49,686 nucleotides of DNA from Actinomycetota bacterium (GTDB lineage: Bacteria > Actinomycetota > Acidimicrobiia > Acidimicrobiales > UBA8592): positions 17,121-66,806 of the forward strand of contig PAYW01000010.1 of the NCBI GenBank assembly GCA_002715425.1, written 5' to 3'. The notes under the pieces were generated by a model. That model saw only the letters and a list, made by a program, of their open reading frames with translations. It did not search any database and had not been told where the DNA came from. The first letter of the stretch is position 1. Each line of letters begins with the position of its first letter. Both the position numbers and the translations under genes were made by a program. Of the stretch, positions 34,533 through 42,721 are shown piece by piece.

Positions 34533-36044
34533 CTAGACCGTCACACCCGTCTGATCATTAAACTCTTCGACCATGGTGTCCCATGCCGGCGTCATTGTGT
34601 GAAGGTAGTCCCAGAATTTCTGATCCCGCCGAGCGTCGAAATCTTCTACACTAACTCCTTGTTGCTCTACCCACGTGTAGTAACCTAAGTTAAAGATTCT
34701 TTCCCGACCCATTTCATCCAATTGCATTAGATGTTCGGTATTAATCTCCTTTAGGAAAGTAGATGCTATCTCGCTGGCATGGCCCATATCGAAATCACCA
34801 TTAAATTCGCTTTGTAACAATTGCTGTTTTTCACTCTCGTAAAGCTCGGAACCGTCTGTCGCAACAGTTATGACAACGTCGTTTTCACCAAGGTTGAGAG
34901 CTTTCGCGGTCTTTATTGCAGCTGTCATATTGCAGATAGAAGAAAAACCGAAATGGTGGAGATTCATAACAATTTCTGCGTCTATTCCCATTTCTTCAAC
35001 GAGGAATTTTTTTCCCTCCTCAGTTGTAAAAACTAGGTTCAACCTATCAGTTGCTTGATCACTAACTCCTACAACTATGTCCGTATTCATGACGTTATGA
35101 ATTAGAGGTATATGTTTATCTCCGATTCCCTGGATATTATGCTCCCCGTATCCGTTGTAGAGCATGGTAGGACATTCTAATGCTTCAACGGCAACGATCT
35201 TTGCTCCGAAATCATCCTTTAACCTATCTCCTGCTCCTAAGGTGCCGGCAGAACCAGAAGCAGATACGAATGCTTTCAATTCAAGCTCAGGGTTAGCTAT
35301 TCGCATTGTCTCGAAGACATGTCCTAGAGCTCGCCCAGTTACCTTGTAATGCCCTATGTGATTCGCGTACTCTGAGAATTGATTAAAGATGAAATTGGTT
35401 TCGTCCTTCTGTAGTTCATTGCAGGCGTCATAAATCTCTTTGACATTACTTTCTGAACCGGGTGTTCGTATCACGTCCTCTGGATCTAGAACCCACTTAT
35501 CTAACCAGTCGAAGCGCTCTTTACTCATGTTCTCTGGCAGCACTGCAACACCTCGACTTTGCAATAAAGTCGATATTGCTATTCCTCCCCGAGCATAATT
35601 TCCAGTGGATGGCCATACTGCACGATGCATATCAGGATTGAACTGTCCACTGACTACTCGTGGCAAAAAACACGAATATGCTGCAAGAACTTTATGTGCA
35701 GTAATCATTGGAAAACGATTTCCGAACAAAAGAACAATTTGGGCATCAACTCCGGTTAATTCCTTCGGAAGAACGATATGTTCCGGCAAAGTTGTTTGGC
35801 GAGCACTCTGAAAGGAGTTGTACCAATGCACACGAAAGAGATTAAGTGGGTGAGCTTCATTTGGGTCAATTTCTTCTAATTTAGTAAGGATTTTTTCAGG
35901 AATTGAAGAAGGGTCTGAAAGTTGTTCAAAGGTAGGTAATAGAATCCCAGCCTCTCGAAATCTGCTGATAGACCTCTCATAGTTTTGCTGATCCACAACT
36001 GACTGCAAGAGCCCATATTTCGCTATATCGATATCCAAAGTCAT
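34533..36044 (-). CDS. Fold-type II PLP-dependent enzyme, second of a pair (cysteine synthase-like, large)
   Basis: A 503-residue PLP enzyme, longer than typical cysteine synthases (about 310). Lys118 in MITAHKVLAAY is the likely Schiff-base Lys; WPSTGNYARGG (144-154) is the substrate loop; SASGSAGTLGAGDRL holds the phosphate loop. The roughly 60-residue N-terminal and the roughly 90-residue C-terminal extensions are not familiar to me. Chemistry is probably beta- or alpha,beta-elimination on an amino acid. Together with the abutting 400-residue PLP enzyme it forms a two-gene unit; whether they form a complex is unknown. A TACCGT box lies 6 bases before the ATG. Confidence 0.75.
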   Translation of the reverse strand: MTLDIDIAKYGLLQSVVDQQNYERSISRFREAGILLPTFEQLSDPSSIPEKILTKLEEIDPNEAHPLNLFRVHWYNSFQSARQTTLPEHIVLPKELTGVDAQIVLLFGNRFPMITAHKVLAAYSCFLPRVVSGQFNPDMHRAVWPSTGNYARGGIAISTLLQSRGVAVLPENMSKERFDWLDKWVLDPEDVIRTPGSESNVKEIYDACNELQKDETNFIFNQFSEYANHIGHYKVTGRALGHVFETMRIANPELELKAFVSASGSAGTLGAGDRLKDDFGAKIVAVEALECPTMLYNGYGEHNIQGIGDKHIPLIHNVMNTDIVVGVSDQATDRLNLVFTTEEGKKFLVEEMGIDAEIVMNLHHFGFSSICNMTAAIKTAKALNLGENDVVITVATDGSELYESEKQQLLQSEFNGDFDMGHASEIASTFLKEINTEHLMQLDEMGRERIFNLGYYTWVEQQGVSVEDFDARRDQKFWDYLHTMTPAWDTMVEEFNDQTGVTV

Positions 36045-36050
36045 ACATTC

Positions 36051-36056
36051 ACGGTA
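36051..36056 (-). promoter_or_regulatory. -10-like box, possible leaderless start of the PLP-enzyme pair
   Basis: Read on the minus strand, TACCGT ends 6 bases before the ATG at 36044. No Shine-Dalgarno sequence is present. A clear -35 is not visible. Confidence 0.35.
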
Positions 36057-36088
36057 TCGCGTTCTCGTTCTTCGGAGACCGTACTGAC

Positions 36089-36116
36089 GGTGTTTATTGA
36101 ACTATCTGTTAACACC
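36089..36116. promoter_or_regulatory. Inverted repeat between the PLP-enzyme pair and the P450
   Basis: GGTGTT (36089-36094) and AACACC (36111-36116) form 6-bp arms 16 bases apart, and TGTTAACA (36107-36114) is itself a palindrome. It sits in the middle of the 130-base divergent promoter region, so a shared operator is conceivable. It does not match the AACnnGTT core of the mycobacterial KstR box. Confidence 0.25.
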
Positions 36117-36174
36117 ATATGAATATTACTTACCGAAGAGCACAGGCCTCTTATAGAAGCTACGGTGAAGAAAT

Positions 36175-37368
36175 ATGGCTGATATGACGATCGATCTACT
36201 AGATGGCGAATTCTACGTAGATGACCCTTATACGGCATATCAGTGGATGCGTTCTGAGTGCCCGGTGTATTGGGATGCAACAAACGAACTCTGGGGAATT
36301 TCAAGATATGAGCATGTAGTTGAAATTGAGAAGAATAAAAAAGTATTCATTAATTCTGACAAAGACAAGGGGGGGTACCGCCCAAATATGCCCGCCGACC
36401 AATCGATTATTGGCCTTGATGACCCAGAGCATAGTGTTCGGAGATTACTTGTTTCTCGACGGTTCACGCCTAGATCAGTTGATTCTTGGATTCCACATAT
36501 TGAGGGCGCTGTCCACAGGTTATTGGATGATGCTACTTCAGAAGGTCGACCTATCGATATTGTCGGGGAGTTAGCTGCCCCGCTACCGGCAATGATGATA
36601 GGCCACTTACTTGGATTCCCGAATGAACTTTGGCCTGCACTGCAAAGGTGGTCGGAAGAAACGATAGCTCTTGGTGGCGGCCCGAGTTATGCCAATGATG
36701 CTGGGACAACTGCAGTGTTTGAATTCGTTCAAGCTTGTTCGGATTTGTATGAAGAAAAGCGTAAATCCCCTAGAAATGACATCATGAGTGCTTGGGTCGA
36801 AGCTGAAAGAAATGGCTTGAGAGATAAGGCAGACTTTGGGTTAGACCAAATCATAAGCGACTGTCTTCTTTTGCTAGATGGCGGTGCAGAAACGACAAGG
36901 ACAGTTATAGCTCGGAGTCTTTTAGAACTAACTAAAAACCCTGACCAATGGGATCTTTTGAAAAATGGAGCCAATCTAGATTTAGCGGTGGAAGAGTTTA
37001 TTCGATTTGTTACGCCTATCCATAATATGTGCCGCGTCGCCACAGAAGATTATGAAATTGGTGGAGAGGTAATTCGAAAAGGGCAACAGATCGTTCTTAT
37101 GTATTCGTCGGCAAATCGTGACACATCTCATTTTGATAATCCGGAAAAACTAAATATCGCTAGAGATCCTAATCATCATATTGCTTTTGGGTTTGGTACC
37201 CATTTTTGCTTAGGGGCATCATTAGCGCGATTGGAAATAAAGCTTTTCTTTGAAATTTTTCTCGAACGAATAGCCAGCATTAAGTTACTCTCTGAACCTG
37301 TCGAAATGCCAAATTCATTTGTTTACGGTCTGGCTTCATGCCTTATGCATCTCGAAAAAGAAATTTGA
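36175..37368 (+). CDS. Cytochrome P450, CYP142-like
   Basis: A 397-residue soluble P450. The haem-binding Cys345 lies in FGFGTHFCLGASLARLE; the I-helix oxygen-activation segment is LDGGAETTR (about 235-242); the ExxR is EFIR (274-277). Similarity to mycobacterial CYP142 is visible through most of the chain: the N-terminal LLDGEFYVDDPYTAYQWMR, DDPEHSVRRLLVSRRFTPR, NPDQWDLL, HNMCRVATEDYEI, and NPHNHIAFGFGTHF-like haem region. CYP142 oxidises the terminal carbon of the cholesterol side chain. The steroid genes downstream fit that, but P450 substrate calls from sequence are risky. It needs ferredoxin and reductase partners that are not visible here. The ATG has GGTGAAG upstream. Confidence 0.85.
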   Translation: MADMTIDLLDGEFYVDDPYTAYQWMRSECPVYWDATNELWGISRYEHVVEIEKNKKVFINSDKDKGGYRPNMPADQSIIGLDDPEHSVRRLLVSRRFTPRSVDSWIPHIEGAVHRLLDDATSEGRPIDIVGELAAPLPAMMIGHLLGFPNELWPALQRWSEETIALGGGPSYANDAGTTAVFEFVQACSDLYEEKRKSPRNDIMSAWVEAERNGLRDKADFGLDQIISDCLLLLDGGAETTRTVIARSLLELTKNPDQWDLLKNGANLDLAVEEFIRFVTPIHNMCRVATEDYEIGGEVIRKGQQIVLMYSSANRDTSHFDNPEKLNIARDPNHHIAFGFGTHFCLGASLARLEIKLFFEIFLERIASIKLLSEPVEMPNSFVYGLASCLMHLEKEI

Positions 37369-37454
37369 AAAAATTCTCATTTTTAGCTGATGTATAGTTA
37401 AATAAATCCGGCGAAACAGTACCTGGCATTAAAACTGATTTTTAATCTCTATAT

Positions 37455-38288
37455 TTAAGGATCTCCAAGGATTTCTTTGTCTGTCAGACCTATCACGAAT
37501 TCAGTGAACTGTGGTCCTCTACGAAGTGAATGACCTCCATCAACGTTGATGCATTGACCGGTGATCCACCGTGAATCTGGACTAATCAGAAATTTCACTA
37601 ATGAGGCAACATCTTCAGGGATCCCAATGTCCCCCAAGGGCGTATTGTCTATATAGGACTTAAAGGTTTTGCTGTCTCTAGGCACTCCCTCCATTATCTC
37701 AGTAGCAATAAAGCCCGGCCGTACAGCGTTGAAACGGATGTTCGACTGTCCAAATTCGTCTGCAGCATTCCTGATCATGGCTTCTATCCCAGCTTTTGCC
37801 GCGGGATACGCTCCGAACCAAAGATGAGTCAAATGCCCAGCGATTGACGACATCCCTACGAATGAACCGCCTCCTGATTGTTTTAAGTAGGGTACCGAAT
37901 GCTTTATACACAGCATCGTCCCTAAAACGTTGAGGTGAAGGACCCTAGTGAACTCCTCAAGGCTTTGAAGATGATATGGGGCTAGTGCCCCACCTCCTCC
38001 AGCATTGGCAACCACTCCATTAAGTCCGTTTCCAAAACGGGAAGCTGCCACCATAGTCTCTTCTACCTGTTCCTCTTCAGTCACATCACAAACTCGGTAT
38101 TGGATATTTTCTTCCCTGCCAGTGGCTTTTACGATTTCTTCTTGTGCCTGTTGAAGTCGCCCCTCGGTTCGTCCGCAGATAGTAACTGAAGCACCATTGC
38201 TCACTAAGGAACTAGCACACGCTTTACCTATACCAGTACCGCCTCCAGTTACCAGAACTCCATATCCGCTTAAATCATCCCCCACCAT
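37455..38288 (-). CDS. Short-chain dehydrogenase/reductase
   Basis: A 277-residue classical SDR: cofactor motif TGGGTGIG (about 14-21), VANAGGGG (NAG-like), catalytic SSIAG ... GAYPAAKAG (Tyr-x3-Lys), and NAVRPGFIATEI. The acidic/basic switch region reads CGRTEGR, which suggests NADP preference. It resembles SDRs in the mycobacterial cholesterol regulon but also many acyl-CoA and alcohol dehydrogenases, so the substrate is open. GAGGAGG ahead of the ATG (GAGGAGGAACTAG) fixes the start. It is transcribed towards the P450 gene, tail to tail, with 86 bases between. Confidence 0.87.
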   Translation of the reverse strand: MVGDDLSGYGVLVTGGGTGIGKACASSLVSNGASVTICGRTEGRLQQAQEEIVKATGREENIQYRVCDVTEEEQVEETMVAASRFGNGLNGVVANAGGGGALAPYHLQSLEEFTRVLHLNVLGTMLCIKHSVPYLKQSGGGSFVGMSSIAGHLTHLWFGAYPAAKAGIEAMIRNAADEFGQSNIRFNAVRPGFIATEIMEGVPRDSKTFKSYIDNTPLGDIGIPEDVASLVKFLISPDSRWITGQCINVDGGHSLRRGPQFTEFVIGLTDKEILGDP

Positions 38289-38340
38289 CTAGTTCCTCCT
38301 CAAATCTCATTTAGGTCTTTCTTCAAATGCCGTTCGTATT

Positions 38341-39063
38341 TCATTTACGCTTTTTACTTGACTCATCATTCGCAAGTCTTTCTTCCATAATGGTTGCTAT
38401 ACCAGGAAAGCCTTGGATCTGGCTCAAACGTCGGTTCAAGTAAAAGAAGGATCCAAGTATTACAAGTGTCGTGAAGGGCCAATTTACAAAAAATCGTATG
38501 ATCAAATACCCGTCAACCGAAGCATTATTAAATAACCAAATATCGAATGCAGAGCTAGAAAATTGTGCAAAAGCTATAAATACTGAAATATGGTTCATGG
38601 CCTTCTTATAGACCGGTTGAGATGTAATGCTTCTCTTGAATCCCAGAATCAACGGTGCATATTTCGACAGCAGATTTTTTTTCAGAAGAACAGAAATAAT
38701 AAGCACAAAGCCGACCGATGCTTTTATCCCGATACCGATTCCAAAATACACCGCTTCGCTGTCTGTAATGATTCCAATGACTCCCCTTGCGATAATACCG
38801 ATAGTTACTACCGGTAAAAATCGGCCGATAGGGTGCCCCTGACGGTATCTCTGGAATGTAATTTTTAGCGACCAAACCGTCGCTACAACAATCGCCCATA
38901 GCAAACCAAACAAACGATTAACGACAATGAAAGCGAACAGGGGGAACAAAGCTTCCCATATGTTTCTATCTCCTGTTGGAGCGATTGGGTGATTTGGGAC
39001 TTCTGATGAAGGTCCCTGTTCTTTGTCTTCAGCCACTTTCCCAGTTTGGCCTACTTCAGACAA
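38341..39063 (-). CDS. Multi-pass membrane protein (VC0807/DUF3159-like)
   Basis: A 240-residue integral membrane protein with about five or six hydrophobic segments (for example LFPLFAFIVVNRLFGLLWAIVVATVW, quoted only in part: FPLFAFIVVNRLFGLLW; VGFVLIISVLL; FFVNWPFTTLVILGSFFYL). The arrangement of basic residues after the second helix (FQRYRQGHPIGRF) resembles VC0807/DUF3159 family proteins of unknown function. The first 30 residues are hydrophilic and the last 10 are basic (DESSKKRK). It starts at TTG 39063 with AGAGGA upstream; no ATG gives a better start. It lies 52 bases ahead of the SDR on the same strand and may be co-transcribed with it. Confidence 0.65.
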   Translation of the reverse strand: MSEVGQTGKVAEDKEQGPSSEVPNHPIAPTGDRNIWEALFPLFAFIVVNRLFGLLWAIVVATVWSLKITFQRYRQGHPIGRFLPVVTIGIIARGVIGIITDSEAVYFGIGIGIKASVGFVLIISVLLKKNLLSKYAPLILGFKRSITSQPVYKKAMNHISVFIAFAQFSSSAFDIWLFNNASVDGYLIIRFFVNWPFTTLVILGSFFYLNRRLSQIQGFPGIATIMEERLANDESSKKRK

Positions 39064-39119
39064 AAATCCTCTTTCCGCCCTGATTGTTTATTTAGTGACG
39101 GATGGTCTAAAACCTTTAT

Positions 39120-39935
39120 ATGTCTTCCAACAAAGATAGAACAATAGCCATTACGGGAAGTGCATCTGGTATTGGGGCATCCTTAAGGAATTCTTTAGAG
39201 TCGGATGGCGCTAATGTTATTGGGATCGACCTTAATGATGCGGACGTTATAGCGGATTTAAGCGACCTCGATGGCAGGAATCAAGCTATATCAGAAACCC
39301 TTGATAGAGCAGGAGGTGCTTTAGATGGCCTCGTTACTTCCGCTGGGGTAGGGCCGCCCTATGACCCTGAGAAAATTATTTCTATAAACTGGTTGGGGAC
39401 AGTTAAGATTATCAATGGATTGCGCGAAGCCTTAGCTGTTTCTAATTCCACTGCGAAAGTGGTAGCTGTCTCTTCAAACTCAACGACTATTACACCAAAT
39501 GTCCCTGAAAATCTTATAGAAGCATGCCTCGCTTTCGACGAGGAGCAATGTAATCAAATTCTAGGAGGCTATTCCGGCATGGCCTCAATGGCTATTGCTT
39601 ATGCTGCTTCGAAGACGGCGGTTGCTCGTTTCGTCCGAAGATCTGCCCCCTCTGAAGAATGGGCTGGATCTAGAATTAGATTGAACGCTATAGCTCCTGG
39701 AGCGATACTTACCCCTCTTCTTCAAGGAGGTCTGGATGACGAAGAATTCGGGGATGCCATAAAGACATTACCGATTCCTGCTGGGGGTTTCGGATCTCCT
39801 GAAACTGTTGCTAAGTGGATAAAAATGATGCTCTCCGACGCAGCAGATTTTATGTGTGGCTCAGTAGTCGTCGTGGATGGCGGATCAGATGCTTTAATCC
39901 GCCCTGATGATTGGCCAAAATCTTTCACGATCTAA
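39120..39935 (+). CDS. SDR resembling 3-alpha-hydroxysteroid dehydrogenase/carbonyl reductase
   Basis: A 271-residue SDR that resembles Comamonas 3-alpha-HSD/carbonyl reductase (HsdA) in layout: ITGSASGIGASLRNSLE, NVIGIDLNDADVIADLSDLDGR, LDGLVTSAGVGP, a long insert before the active Tyr, AYAASKTAVARFVRR, and LNAIAPGAILTPLLQGGL. The catalytic Tyr-x3-Lys is in AYAASK and the NAG-like motif is TSAGVG. It would interconvert a 3-alpha-hydroxyl and a 3-keto group with NAD(H). No ribosome site is clear before ATG 39120. Neighbouring P450, CoA ligase and ipd genes support a steroid or terpenoid substrate. Confidence 0.85.
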   Translation: MSSNKDRTIAITGSASGIGASLRNSLESDGANVIGIDLNDADVIADLSDLDGRNQAISETLDRAGGALDGLVTSAGVGPPYDPEKIISINWLGTVKIINGLREALAVSNSTAKVVAVSSNSTTITPNVPENLIEACLAFDEEQCNQILGGYSGMASMAIAYAASKTAVARFVRRSAPSEEWAGSRIRLNAIAPGAILTPLLQGGLDDEEFGDAIKTLPIPAGGFGSPETVAKWIKMMLSDAADFMCGSVVVVDGGSDALIRPDDWPKSFTI

Positions 39936-39940
39936 ATGAC

Positions 39941-39966
39941 CCAATTGGGCGGGACTAAGTCTTAGG
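39941..39966. promoter_or_regulatory. Tandem palindromes before the acyl-CoA ligase gene
   Basis: CCCAATTGGG (39941-39950) is an exact 10-bp palindrome, and five bases later CTAAG-T-CTTAG (39956-39966) is an 11-base inverted repeat. They lie 55-80 bases before the ATG at 40021, a typical repressor-operator position. No known operator consensus is matched. Confidence 0.35.
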
Positions 39967-40020
39967 GGTATGTTGGTATTTACTTCGAAGAACCTAGAGA
40001 AAGTTTAGTTAAGGAAAGTT

Positions 40021-41562
40021 ATGTATCCCGGCGTTCATGCAAAAAGTCATCCAAATAAGCCTGCTCTTGTAATGTCAGATACTGGTGAAAGTATGACATA
40101 CGAGGAGCTCCACTCTTACGCAGAAAAAGTAGCAAACCTTCTACAAAATGCCGGTTTCAAGACCGGAGATCATATTGCCTTGTGTCTGGAGAATCGACTT
40201 GAATTCTTACCTATCTGTTGGGGCGCCCATTACGCCGGCCTGTATTACACCGCTATTAGTTCTCGCCTAACCGCACCAGAGATTGAATACATCATTAAGG
40301 ACTGTGGGGCAAGGGCATTCATTACTTCACCTTATAAAGGGTCTGAAGCTCTAGAGGTTGCTTCAGAAATTCCTGATGTTTCGCTCCGGTTATGCGTCGG
40401 GGGGAATATTGATGGATTTGACTCTTTAGAAGACCTCTTAGACCAACAGCCTCTTAGTCCGGTAGGTCCAAGAATTGAAGGTGCTGACATGCTCTACTCT
40501 TCTGGAACCACTGGACGCCCGAAGGGAGTGAAAGTGCCCCTCCCTGGTACCTCTCTGGGAGAAACTGACGGAGTTACGGCTCTAATGGGAGCACTATTCG
40601 GTGCAAATCAGGAAACAAACTACCTTTCTCCTGCGCCACTCTACCACGCAGCCCCGCTTAGATTCTGTAGAGGAATCCACAAGATAGGAGGAACAGTAGT
40701 TGTAATGCCAAGATTCAGCCCACATGAAATGTTAGAAAGCATAGAAAGGTATAAGATTTCTTTCCTTCAGGTAGTTCCTACGATGTTTGTCCGCCTGTTG
40801 AAGCTCGACCAGAGCGCTCGCGATAAAGCTGATGTCACCTCTCTTCAAGGAGTTGTTCATGCAGCGGCTCCATGTCCAATACCTGTCAAGAAGCAAATGA
40901 TTGATTGGTGGGGTCCAATCATTCACGAATACTATGCAGGAACTGAGGGGAACGGTTTCTGTTATTGCAATAGCCAACAATGGCTTGAACATGAAGGTAC
41001 CGTTGGAAGTGCGATACAAGGAACTTTACACATCGTCGATGACAATGGGGAAGAATTACCAATTGGGGAAGTTGGAGCAGTTTATTTTGAAAGCGACTCC
41101 ACCTTCGAGTATCACAACGATCCAGAGAAAACAAAGGGAGCGAGACTTGCAAATGGCTGGTCGACCCTTGGCGATATCGGTCGACTTGATGAAGATGGGT
41201 ATCTCTACCTCACTGACCGAAAAGCCTTCATGATTATCTCCGGAGGGGTGAACATTTACCCACAAGAAGCTGAGAACGTGCTCACTATGCATCCCAAGGT
41301 TTTAGATGTCGCAGTTTTTGGAGTTCCAAACGATGACTTAGGTGAAGAAGTGAAGGCAGTAGTCCAGCTGATTGACCCTGCGTCAGCAAGTGCGGATGTG
41401 GAAAGAGAGTTACTAGCTTTTTGCCATGAGCAACTAGCAAAGGTTAAATGCCCGAGAACTGTCGACTTCAGAGATGAACTCCCAAGACATCCAACTGGCA
41501 AACTATATAAACGCCTCCTCCGAGATGAATACTGGGGAGATAGAAACAGTCGAATCGTTTAG
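40021..41562 (+). CDS. Acyl-CoA synthetase (AMP-forming, FadD-like)
   Basis: A 513-residue adenylate-forming ligase. The P-loop-like core is LYSSGTTGRPKGVK, the adenylate-binding motif is YYAGTEGNG, the hinge region is LGDIGRLDEDGYLYLTDRKAFMIISGG (quoted here in part as DIGRLDEDGYLYLTDR), and the catalytic Lys is in PTGKLYKR near the C-terminus. It activates a carboxylic acid to its CoA thioester with ATP. Among mycobacterial relatives FadD4/FadD13-like proteins share the length and the aromatic loop. The neighbouring P450, SDR and acyl-CoA dehydrogenase genes suggest activation of a steroid or fatty side chain. AAGGAAA precedes the ATG at 40021. The NTF2-like gene follows after 9 bases. Confidence 0.9.
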   Translation: MYPGVHAKSHPNKPALVMSDTGESMTYEELHSYAEKVANLLQNAGFKTGDHIALCLENRLEFLPICWGAHYAGLYYTAISSRLTAPEIEYIIKDCGARAFITSPYKGSEALEVASEIPDVSLRLCVGGNIDGFDSLEDLLDQQPLSPVGPRIEGADMLYSSGTTGRPKGVKVPLPGTSLGETDGVTALMGALFGANQETNYLSPAPLYHAAPLRFCRGIHKIGGTVVVMPRFSPHEMLESIERYKISFLQVVPTMFVRLLKLDQSARDKADVTSLQGVVHAAAPCPIPVKKQMIDWWGPIIHEYYAGTEGNGFCYCNSQQWLEHEGTVGSAIQGTLHIVDDNGEELPIGEVGAVYFESDSTFEYHNDPEKTKGARLANGWSTLGDIGRLDEDGYLYLTDRKAFMIISGGVNIYPQEAENVLTMHPKVLDVAVFGVPNDDLGEEVKAVVQLIDPASASADVERELLAFCHEQLAKVKCPRTVDFRDELPRHPTGKLYKRLLRDEYWGDRNSRIV

Positions 41563-41571
41563 GAATCAAAT

Positions 41572-42039
41572 ATGGATATAACCGAAATAAGTGACCGGCT
41601 TGAGATAGAGCAATTAATGGTCCGTTACATTGAAGCAATCGACTCTAAGGACTGGGACCTACTGGATAGTGTTTTTACTGAAGATGCCCATCTCGACTAT
41701 GAAAGTTCTGGTGGCCCTGAAGGGAAAGGAGAATATCCTGCTATCAAGCTATGGCTGCAGAATAGTTTGGCTATTTTCCCCATGACCCAGCACTTAATCG
41801 GTAAATCTTTAATAGAAATCGATGGCGATTCCGCAACGTGTCGGACAATATTTTCTAATCCCATGGGGGTTCCTATTAACGAAGAAGGAATCTATGATCC
41901 CGCTGGCGAGCAACTTCACATATTCACAGTTGGGGGATGGTATAACGACACGTGCATCCGAACAAAATTAGGTTGGAAGATTAGCGAAAAAGTCGAAGAA
42001 CAGGCTTACATGGAAGGAACATTTCCTCCGTTCGAATAG
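41572..42039 (+). CDS. NTF2/SnoaL-like protein
   Basis: A 155-residue SnoaL_4/NTF2-like protein: EISDRLEIEQLMVRYIEAID and DWDLLDSVFTEDAHLDYESSGG at the N-terminus, then PMTQHLIG and a C-terminal sheet ending KVEEQAYMEG. This cone-shaped fold covers ketosteroid isomerases, dehydratases, polyketide cyclases and non-catalytic subunits. It begins 9 bases after the ligase stop, so it is the second gene of that operon. A hydratase or isomerase step on the CoA ester is a reasonable inference; no catalytic residue assignment is secure. Confidence 0.83.
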   Translation: MDITEISDRLEIEQLMVRYIEAIDSKDWDLLDSVFTEDAHLDYESSGGPEGKGEYPAIKLWLQNSLAIFPMTQHLIGKSLIEIDGDSATCRTIFSNPMGVPINEEGIYDPAGEQLHIFTVGGWYNDTCIRTKLGWKISEKVEEQAYMEGTFPPFE

Positions 42040-42053
42040 GAAACGTGAAGGCA

Positions 42054-42641
42054 TCAGCCGTTTTGAGATAACCATTCGTACATAGCAATACCACTAGCAA
42101 CTCCGGCATTGATCGACCTTGTAGACCCATATTGAGTTATCTCTAATATCATTTGACATTCACGAATCATCTCAGCACTCAGACCCGGCCCCTCTTGACC
42201 AAAAACTAAAACACAATGTGCTGGAAGTTCCGTGGTTTCAATAGGAACTGAATTTCTAATATTATCGACCCCGAGTACTGCTATGTTCTCAGCTTTAGCC
42301 CATAACGCGAATTCTTCTACCGTCTTGTGGTGTTGTACATGTTGATATCTGTCTGTAACCATCGCTCCTCGCCTATTCCAACGACGTTTACCGACAATGT
42401 GGACAGCTTTTGCCATGAAAGCATTCGCGTTTCTAACGACGGTACCTATATTAAAATCATGCTCCCAGTTCTCTATTGCTACATGGAATGGATGACGAAC
42501 CGCATCAAGATCTTCAATTATTGCTTCTCGTGTCCAATATCTATAACGGTCAACAACATTTCTACTGTCCCCATTTAAGAGAAGTTCAGGGTCAAGTCGA
42601 GAGTCATCAGGCCATGGTTTCGGATGGGGGCCTACAGGCAT
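42054..42641 (-). CDS. SpoU-family RNA 2'-O-methyltransferase
   Basis: A 195-residue SPOUT methyltransferase. The three conserved knot motifs are visible: NIGTVVRNANAF, VLVFGQEGPGLS, and ITQYGSTRSINAGVASGIAMYEW (quoted in two parts, RSINAGVASGIA and QYGSTRS). It lacks the N-terminal L30-like domain, so it is a short TrmH/TrmL-like form that methylates a ribose in tRNA or rRNA using S-adenosylmethionine. GAGGA lies ahead of the ATG. It is the last gene of the minus-strand run and appears unrelated to the steroid genes before it. Confidence 0.9.
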   Translation of the reverse strand: MPVGPHPKPWPDDSRLDPELLLNGDSRNVVDRYRYWTREAIIEDLDAVRHPFHVAIENWEHDFNIGTVVRNANAFMAKAVHIVGKRRWNRRGAMVTDRYQHVQHHKTVEEFALWAKAENIAVLGVDNIRNSVPIETTELPAHCVLVFGQEGPGLSAEMIRECQMILEITQYGSTRSINAGVASGIAMYEWLSQNG

Positions 42642-42721
42642 CGAAAATCCTCATCGAACAGACTTAAATCTACATACGAATAGCTATTTGTCATGCTTTT
42701 AGCTCTCAGAAAAGATTTCTC

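Noticed and set aside
36045..36174. A mycobacterial KstR box before the P450
   Set aside because: The region has GTTAAC but not the AACnnGTT core, so it does not fit the consensus.
36041..36304. An 87-codon minus-strand frame across the start of the P450 gene
   Set aside because: It runs over the divergent promoter region and antisense to the P450 N-terminus, which is clearly coding.
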